Source: Actinoplanes oblitus (lineage in GTDB: Bacteria; Actinomycetota; Actinomycetes; Mycobacteriales; Micromonosporaceae). From it: a DNA stretch of 64,000 nt. Position numbers and translations under genes: made by a program. Location: positions 9,433,501 through 9,497,500 of the forward strand of contig NZ_CP126980.1 of assembly GCF_030252345.1 (NCBI RefSeq), given 5' to 3'. Numbering within the stretch: the first letter of the stretch is position 1; every line of letters begins with the position of its first letter. Shown in pieces: positions 59,069-64,000 of the stretch. The notes beneath the pieces were generated by a model. It saw only the letters and a program-made list of their open reading frames with translations. It searched no databases and was not told the origin of the DNA.

Positions 59069-60091
59069 TCAGAGGTTCGGTGCAATTTCTTCCTCGAAGA
59101 GCCGTGTGCGCTCTTCGGCCGGCAGGTGACAGGCGACCGCGTGCGCGCCGCCCCTCAGCACCGGGATCTCGGTGAACGACCGGTTGCCGTTGCGGCCCGC
59201 GTACGGGCAGCGCGGGTGGAAGGCACACCCCTCGGGCAGGTTGATCAGGCTGGGCGGCGAGCCCTTGACCGGGATGAGCCGCTCCCGGACGTCGCGGTCC
59301 AGGCGGGGCATCGAGCCGAGCAGACCCCAGGTGTACGGGTGCTGCGGCCGCTGGAACAGGTCGATCGTCGGGCCGCGCTCGATGATCTTTCCGCCGTACA
59401 TCACCAGGACGTCGTCGGCGAGCTCGGCCACCACGCCCAGGTCGTGGGTGATCATGATGACCGCCGAGCCGAACTCCTCCTGCAGATCCCGGATCAGGTC
59501 CAGGATCTGCGCCTGGACGGTCACGTCCAGGGCGGTGGTCGGCTCGTCCGCGATCAGCAGCTTCGGGTCGTTGACCAGCGCCATCGCGATCATCGCGCGC
59601 TGCCGCATACCGCCGGAGAACTGGTGCGCGTAGTCGTTGTAGCGGCGCGCCGGCTGCGGGATGCCGACCCGGGTGAGCATGTCGATGGCCCGCTCGCGAG
59701 CCACCTTCTTGTTCACCCCGGGGTGGTGCACCCGGTACGCCTCGGCGATCTGCGATCCGACAGTGAAGAACGGGTGCATCGCGCTCAGCGGGTCCTGGAA
59801 GATCATCGCCATCTTGCCGCCGCGCAGCGCGCGGACGTCCTCGTTGGTGGCGGTGACCAGCTCCTGGTCGTCGAGCCAGATCTGGCCGCTGACCTTGGCG
59901 TTGCTGCGGGTGCGGTGCAGGCCGAGCAGGGCCAGCGAGGTGACGCTCTTGCCGGAGCCGGACTCGCCGACGATGCCGAGCGTCTTGCCGGCCTCCAGCG
60001 TGAAGTTCGACTCGGTGACCGCCTGGACGATGCCGTCGTCCGTCTCGAAACGGACAGTCAGGTCTTTGACCTCGAGGAATGGGCGTGACAT
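59069..60091 (-). CDS. oppD: Oligopeptide/dipeptide ABC transporter ATP-binding protein (OppD/DppD)
   Basis: 340 residues. Walker [10 protein letters not shown], signature SGGMRQR, Walker B LLIADEP and H-loop ITHDLGVV, then the oligo_HPY tail with [10 protein letters not shown] and VACHLP. Partner of OppF. Starts ten bases after the permease stop and ends 19 bases before oppF. Confidence 0.95.
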   Translation of the reverse strand: MSRPFLEVKDLTVRFETDDGIVQAVTESNFTLEAGKTLGIVGESGSGKSVTSLALLGLHRTRSNAKVSGQIWLDDQELVTATNEDVRALRGGKMAMIFQDPLSAMHPFFTVGSQIAEAYRVHHPGVNKKVARERAIDMLTRVGIPQPARRYNDYAHQFSGGMRQRAMIAMALVNDPKLLIADEPTTALDVTVQAQILDLIRDLQEEFGSAVIMITHDLGVVAELADDVLVMYGGKIIERGPTIDLFQRPQHPYTWGLLGSMPRLDRDVRERLIPVKGSPPSLINLPEGCAFHPRCPYAGRNGNRSFTEIPVLRGGAHAVACHLPAEERTRLFEEEIAPNL

Positions 60092-60101
60092 GCGCTCTCC
60101 C

Positions 60102-61103
60102 TCAGCCCAGCCGCACGCGCGGGTCGATGATGCCGTAGACCAGGTCCACGATCAGGTTGGCGAAGACGATGAAGAACGCGGCGATCAGCGTGACGCCCAG
60201 GATCACCGGCAGGTCGTTGCCGCGGATCGCCTGGAGCGCCTGGTAGCCGAGGCCACGCAGGTTGAAGACGGCCTCGGTGAGGACCGCGCCGCCGAGCAGC
60301 GCGCCCAGGTCCAGGCCGAAGATCGTGACGATCGGGGTCAGGCCGGACCGCAGCCCGTGCTTGCCGATCACGGTGCGTTCCGGCAGGCCCTTGGCCCGGC
60401 CGGTACGGATGTAGTCCTCGCCCAGCGTCTCGAGCATGTTCGCCCGGGTGAGGCGGGCGTAGGTGGCGGCGAAGAGGAACGCCAGCGTGATCCAGGGCAG
60501 CAGCATCTGCATGAACCAGTCGCCGGGGCTCTCGGTGAAGGGCACGTACTGCGGCGGCGGGAGCCAGCCCAGGTCGTACACAAAGATCTTGGTCGCTAGC
60601 AGGCCGGTGAAGTAGACCGGCAGCGAGACACCGGCCAGGGCCACCGTCATCGTGGCCCGGTCGAGGAGGCTGCCTCTTCGCAGGGCCGAGATGACGCCGG
60701 TACTGATGCCGCCGATGAGCCAGAGGATCGCGGCGCCGAGGGCCAGTGACATGGTCACCGGCAGGTCGCTCAGCAGCAGCGGGGTCACCTCCTGCTCGGT
60801 CTTGAACGAGTAACCGAGGCACGGTGCCGGGCAGTGCGTGACCTCGGTGCCGGTGACGTAGTCCCGGCCGGCCACCATGCCTTTGAGGAACTTGCCGTAC
60901 TGCACCAGGATCGGGTCGTTGAGGCCCATCTTGGTACGGATGCCCTCGATCGACGCGGCATCGGCGGTCTTGCCGATGTAGAGCAACGCCGGGTCGCTGC
61001 CGGTGAGCTTCGGCACCATGAAGAAGACGCCGAAGGTCACGAGCGTGACCACGAGCAGCGTGAGGACGGCGTTGATCAGCCGCCGGATGAGGTATGCCAG
61101 CAC
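60102..61103 (-). CDS. oppB: Oligopeptide/dipeptide ABC transporter permease (OppB/DppB)
   Basis: 333 residues with six membrane helices; starts MLAYLIRRLINAVLTLLVVT, has the conserved GLNDPILVQYGKFL block, an outer loop with two Cys (THCPAPCLG), and the EAA-type motif YIRTGRAKGLPERTVIGKH that docks on the ATPases. A stable hairpin lies between the binding-protein gene and this one. Confidence 0.94.
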   Translation of the reverse strand: MLAYLIRRLINAVLTLLVVTLVTFGVFFMVPKLTGSDPALLYIGKTADAASIEGIRTKMGLNDPILVQYGKFLKGMVAGRDYVTGTEVTHCPAPCLGYSFKTEQEVTPLLLSDLPVTMSLALGAAILWLIGGISTGVISALRRGSLLDRATMTVALAGVSLPVYFTGLLATKIFVYDLGWLPPPQYVPFTESPGDWFMQMLLPWITLAFLFAATYARLTRANMLETLGEDYIRTGRAKGLPERTVIGKHGLRSGLTPIVTIFGLDLGALLGGAVLTEAVFNLRGLGYQALQAIRGNDLPVILGVTLIAAFFIVFANLIVDLVYGIIDPRVRLG

Positions 61104-61120
61104 GACGTTCGGCCGAGGAA

Positions 61121-61157
61121 CGGGCGGGCACCGGTCGCGAGAACCGGTGCCCGCCCG
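61121..61157 (-). promoter_or_regulatory. Intra-operon hairpin between oppA and oppB
   Basis: Perfect 15-bp stem CGGGCGGGCACCGGT / ACCGGTGCCCGCCCG with a seven-base loop. Lies in the 114-base gap downstream of the binding-protein gene and upstream of the permease gene, as a partial terminator or mRNA stabiliser that would give more binding protein than membrane parts. Confidence 0.75.
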
Positions 61158-61217
61158 CCGTGGGCGGCCTTCACCAACCCTTCGAATTACCCGTTGCTAT
61201 TAGGGCGGACGGCGCGG

Positions 61218-63002
61218 TTACTTGCCGTCGCTGACGCCGAGGGCCTGGAAGTCGATCATGCCGAAGGCCTCGTGCACGTAGGCGTTCGTGAGCCGCGGGT
61301 TGCGGTAGTTGAGCGCCTTGTCGACCACGAACGGCAGGTAGTACGCGCCCTCCATGATCTTGTGGTTGATCTGGCTGTAGATCTCCGCGGCCTTGGCCGG
61401 GTCGGTCTCGAGCTGGGCCTGGTCGAACAGCTTGTCGATCGCCGGGTCCTTGATCTCGGGCAGGTTGTAGTTGCCGTTCTTCGGGATGAAGCGGCTGTCC
61501 GCCAGCGGCTGCATGTAGCCGGCGCCGGTCGGGTAGTCAGCGCCCCAGCCGCCGATGATGATGCCGTAGCCCTTGGACTTCACGTTGTCCGGCGCACCGG
61601 TGATGGAAGCCTGCTGCGAGCCGTCGTACTGCTCGATCTTGGCGTTGATCTTGGCGCCCTTGAGCGCGGCCTGCAGCGCCTCGGCGGACTTGACCTCGGC
61701 CGGCTTGTTGTTACGCACCGCGATGGTCACGTCGAAGCCGTTCGGCTTGCCACACGCGGCGAGAGCCTTGGTGGCCTCGTCGACCTGCGGCTTGCCCTGG
61801 AGGCGGTTGAACGGGTCGTACTTGGTGTCCGAGCCGGCGATGTTCGGCGGCAGCATGCTGGTGCCGATGTCGCCACCCGCGATCGGGCCGCCACGCGCGG
61901 TCTGCAGCGAGGTCGGGTCGGCGGCGTAGATGATCGCCTTGCGGCACTCGATGTTGTCCAGCGGGGCCACCGAGGTGGCCAGGCCCGCGTACCGGAGGAA
62001 GCCGGTGGTCGGGGTGTCCGCGTTCGCCTTCAGGGTCGGGTCCTGGAGGATCTTGGTACGCGCGGTGGCCTGCACACCGGTCTGGCCGGCGTCGATGTCG
62101 GCGGTACCGGCGATCAGCCGGGCGTCCATGTCGTCGGCGTTCGTGGTGACCGTGAAGTTGATCTGGTCCGGCAGCGCCTTGCGGATCGGGTCGGTCGCCG
62201 GGTCCCAGTTCGGGTTACGAACCCAGGTGGCGCCCTTACCGGGCTGGATGCCACCTTCCTTGAACATGTACGGGCCGGACGCGGCCGGGGCCGTGCCGTA
62301 CTGCGCGCCCTTGTCCCGCTTCTGCGGCACCGGGCCGGAACCCGGCATGGCCAGCAGGTAGATGAAGTCCGACGACGGGGTCTTCAGCTTGAAGGTGATC
62401 GTCGAGTCGTCCGGCGTGGTGACCGACTTCAGGCCCAGCTTGTTCGGGTCGGTGTCCTTGTACGGACCCGGGTACTTCTGGCCCTGGTCGAGCAGGCCGG
62501 GCAGGTAGACCGGGCCGCCGGAGATGACGTCGGTGGCCCAGACCCGCTCGATGCCGTACTTGATGTCCTTCGACGTGATCGGGGTGCCGTCGTCGAACTT
62601 GATGCCGCTGCGCAGCTTGAAGGTGTAGGTCAGCTTGTCGGCGCTGATCTCCGGCATCGCCTGCGCGAGGTCGGGCTGCAGCTCGAGGCCGGCCTTGCCC
62701 GGCGCGGCCGCGTAGTCGACCAGCTTGCGGGTGTAGAGCCGGTTGAGGTTCCACACGAACGCGTAGTAGCCGCGGGCCGGGTCGAAGGAGTCGGCGTCCT
62801 GCGCGCCCCACAGGTTCAGCGTGCCGCCCTTGGTGGTGGACGGGTTCACCACGTCGGTGATGGCGGCGTTGTAGGCGGACTTGCCGCCGGAGGAACCGCC
62901 ACCGCTCTTGTTGTCATCCTTCGAACCGCCGCACGCGGCGGTCGTCAGGCCGAGCGCGAGCGCGACGCCGGTCGCCGCAATCGCCCTAGTCTTCCTGGAC
63001 AC
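61218..63002 (-). CDS. oppA: Peptide-binding lipoprotein of the ABC importer (OppA/DppA, SBP_bac_5)
   Basis: 594 residues from GTG 63002, with AGGAG five bases upstream. Signal peptide and lipobox TAACG (about 20-24), Gly/Ser linker (KSGGGSSGGKS), then a SBP_bac_5 domain: LNLWGAQDADSFDPARGYY, LTYTFKLRSGIKFDDGTPI, SGPYMFKEGG. Captures peptides outside the membrane and passes them to OppB/OppC. Sits between the two permease genes, which is an uncommon order. Confidence 0.95.
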   Translation of the reverse strand: MSRKTRAIAATGVALALGLTTAACGGSKDDNKSGGGSSGGKSAYNAAITDVVNPSTTKGGTLNLWGAQDADSFDPARGYYAFVWNLNRLYTRKLVDYAAAPGKAGLELQPDLAQAMPEISADKLTYTFKLRSGIKFDDGTPITSKDIKYGIERVWATDVISGGPVYLPGLLDQGQKYPGPYKDTDPNKLGLKSVTTPDDSTITFKLKTPSSDFIYLLAMPGSGPVPQKRDKGAQYGTAPAASGPYMFKEGGIQPGKGATWVRNPNWDPATDPIRKALPDQINFTVTTNADDMDARLIAGTADIDAGQTGVQATARTKILQDPTLKANADTPTTGFLRYAGLATSVAPLDNIECRKAIIYAADPTSLQTARGGPIAGGDIGTSMLPPNIAGSDTKYDPFNRLQGKPQVDEATKALAACGKPNGFDVTIAVRNNKPAEVKSAEALQAALKGAKINAKIEQYDGSQQASITGAPDNVKSKGYGIIIGGWGADYPTGAGYMQPLADSRFIPKNGNYNLPEIKDPAIDKLFDQAQLETDPAKAAEIYSQINHKIMEGAYYLPFVVDKALNYRNPRLTNAYVHEAFGMIDFQALGVSDGK

Positions 63003-63074
63003 CTGTACTCCTACCTCCTCGAACAGCGGAGCCGAATGGATCCGCCGAAATTGCGATTTCCAGTCGCCCCTGTG

Positions 63075-64000
63075 TCAGCGGGCCTTCGGATCGAGCGCGT
63101 CGCGCAGGCCGTCACCGAAGAGGTTGAAGGCCAGCACCGTGATGAAGATCGCGGCACCCGGGATGATCATGTACATCGGGTCGATGGTGTAGGTCGCCAC
63201 GGCGTCCGACAACATGCCGCCCCAGGAGGGGTTGGGTGGTGGAATACCGACGCCGAGGAAGCTGAGCGCGGCCTCGGTGAGGATGTTCGTCGGGATGATC
63301 AAAGTGGCGTACACCAGAATCGGCGCGGCCAGGTTGGGCAGCATCTCGCGGAACAGGATCCGCGGTGAGCGGGCGCCGATGCTCTGCGCGGCCTCGACGA
63401 ACTCCCGCTCGCGCAGCGAGAGGGTCTGACCGCGGACGATCCGGCCGATGTACGGCCAGCCGAAGAAGCCGATGATGGTGATCAGCACCAGCATCCGCGA
63501 CCAGCGGCTGTTGAGCCCGAACATGTTCTGCGGCAGCACCGAGACCAGCGCGATCGAGAACAGCAGCTGGGGGAAGGCCAGCAGGAAGTCCATCACCCGG
63601 CTGATCGCCGCGTCGACCCAGCCGCCGAAGAAGCCGGCCGCGGTGCCGAAGAGGACGCCGAGGAAGGTCGACACGAAGGCGGCGAGGAAGGCGACAGTCA
63701 ACGAGGTCTGCGCGCCGTACACGATGCGACTGAACACGTCCCGGCCGCTGCTCGGCTCGACCCCGAAGATGAAGTCGGAGCTGATGCCGCCCCACGGCTT
63801 GAACGGGGTACCGAAGGTCGGATCGATCTGATCGTTGTGGAACTCGTCGATCGGATGCCCGAGAAGTTTCGTCAGCACCGGCGCGAGAATCGCCACGGCT
63901 ATCAGGAAGAGGACGACGAAGCCGCCGCCCATCGCCACCTTGTCCTTTTTCAGGCGGCGCCACGCGATCTGCTTCAGCGACCGGCCCGCGATCGCCTTTT
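63075..64000 (-). CDS. oppC: Oligopeptide/dipeptide ABC transporter permease (OppC/DppC), 5' end cut by window
   Basis: Partial: 308 codons are visible and the frame is open at the right edge; GTG 63938 exists inside, but upstream codons (AGRSLKQIAWRRLKKDK) match the normal OppC N-terminus, so the real start lies outside. Six membrane helices, the conserved PIDEFHNDQIDPTFGTPF-like outer segment, FGVEPSSGRDVFSRIVYG, the EAA motif FVEAAQSIGARSPRILFREM, and the ending DGLRDALDPKAR. First visible gene of the operon oppC-oppA-oppB-oppD-oppF. Confidence 0.94.
   Translation of the reverse strand, partial: KAIAGRSLKQIAWRRLKKDKVAMGGGFVVLFLIAVAILAPVLTKLLGHPIDEFHNDQIDPTFGTPFKPWGGISSDFIFGVEPSSGRDVFSRIVYGAQTSLTVAFLAAFVSTFLGVLFGTAAGFFGGWVDAAISRVMDFLLAFPQLLFSIALVSVLPQNMFGLNSRWSRMLVLITIIGFFGWPYIGRIVRGQTLSLREREFVEAAQSIGARSPRILFREMLPNLAAPILVYATLIIPTNILTEAALSFLGVGIPPPNPSWGGMLSDAVATYTIDPMYMIIPGAAIFITVLAFNLFGDGLRDALDPKAR

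Overview
The window is very GC-rich DNA with GTG/TTG starts, short intergenic gaps and many ATGA/GTGA stop-start overlaps, as in an actinomycete. WhiB-like, Crp, MarP, PonA2 and type VII secretion genes fit this. Gene order and protein style point to Micromonosporaceae (Actinoplanes-like); the genus is an inference. Two long stretches keep the gene order known from Mycobacterium tuberculosis: folE-ftsH / hpt-tilS-metalloprotease-dacB-ppa on the left, and marP-nudix-tlpA-nth / crp / MBL-ridA-DUF4177 / two ArsA-like ATPases / whiB4(wblA) / ponA2 / metallophosphoesterase in the middle. asd-ask-leuA follows.

Layout. 1-2.8 kb: accessory DNA of lower GC, with a VirB8/TcpC-like protein, a lysozyme-like plus M23 wall hydrolase, a hypothetical gene with a rare TTA codon and a membrane protein. 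3.0-6.6 kb: three-gene module (FtsK/EccC-like ATPase, three-helix membrane protein, 86-residue helical protein). 6.6-7.6 kb: no gene, but a 63-bp tandem repeat. 7.6-15.7 kb: folE, ftsH, hpt, tilS, metalloprotease, dacB, ppa. 15.8-22.5 kb: partial type VII secretion locus (eccD, eccC, mycP). 22.9-28.3 kb: marP-nudix-tlpA-nth-capA operon divergent from crp. 28.5-31.9 kb: an acyl-CoA-carboxylase-like pair with altered active sites. 31.9-32.4 kb: a giant imperfect palindrome. 32.4-38.6 kb: Ser/Thr kinase, adenylate cyclase/AAA/TPR protein, MBL hydrolase, RidA and DUF4177 in one minus-strand run. 38.7-46.3 kb: membrane protein, ArsA pair, wblA/whiB4-type regulator, class A PBP, yqeY, metallophosphoesterase. 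46.4-46.7 kb: two identical tRNA-Pro(CGG). 46.9-53.8 kb: pyrE, asd and ask with a coupled Cys-cluster protein, a lipoprotein, and leuA behind a leucine-type leader peptide. 53.9-57.9 kb: secreted HNH nuclease plus coupled small protein, GH20 hexosaminidase, RTX calcium-binding protein and two short relic ORFs. 58.0-64.0 kb: an oligopeptide/dipeptide ABC importer, cut by the right edge.

How genes work together: lysine/threonine (ask, asd) and leucine (leuA) biosynthesis; nucleotide salvage and synthesis (hpt, pyrE, ppa); cell-wall synthesis and remodelling (dacB, ponA2, M23, marP); cAMP signalling (cyclase close to crp); secretion (eccC/eccD/mycP and the smaller FtsK-type module); peptide uptake. 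The most unusual items are the mini FtsK module, the carboxylase pair with replaced catalytic residues, the ~470-bp palindrome, the RTX relic with its whole repeat domain missing, and the cyclase-kinase insertion beside crp.
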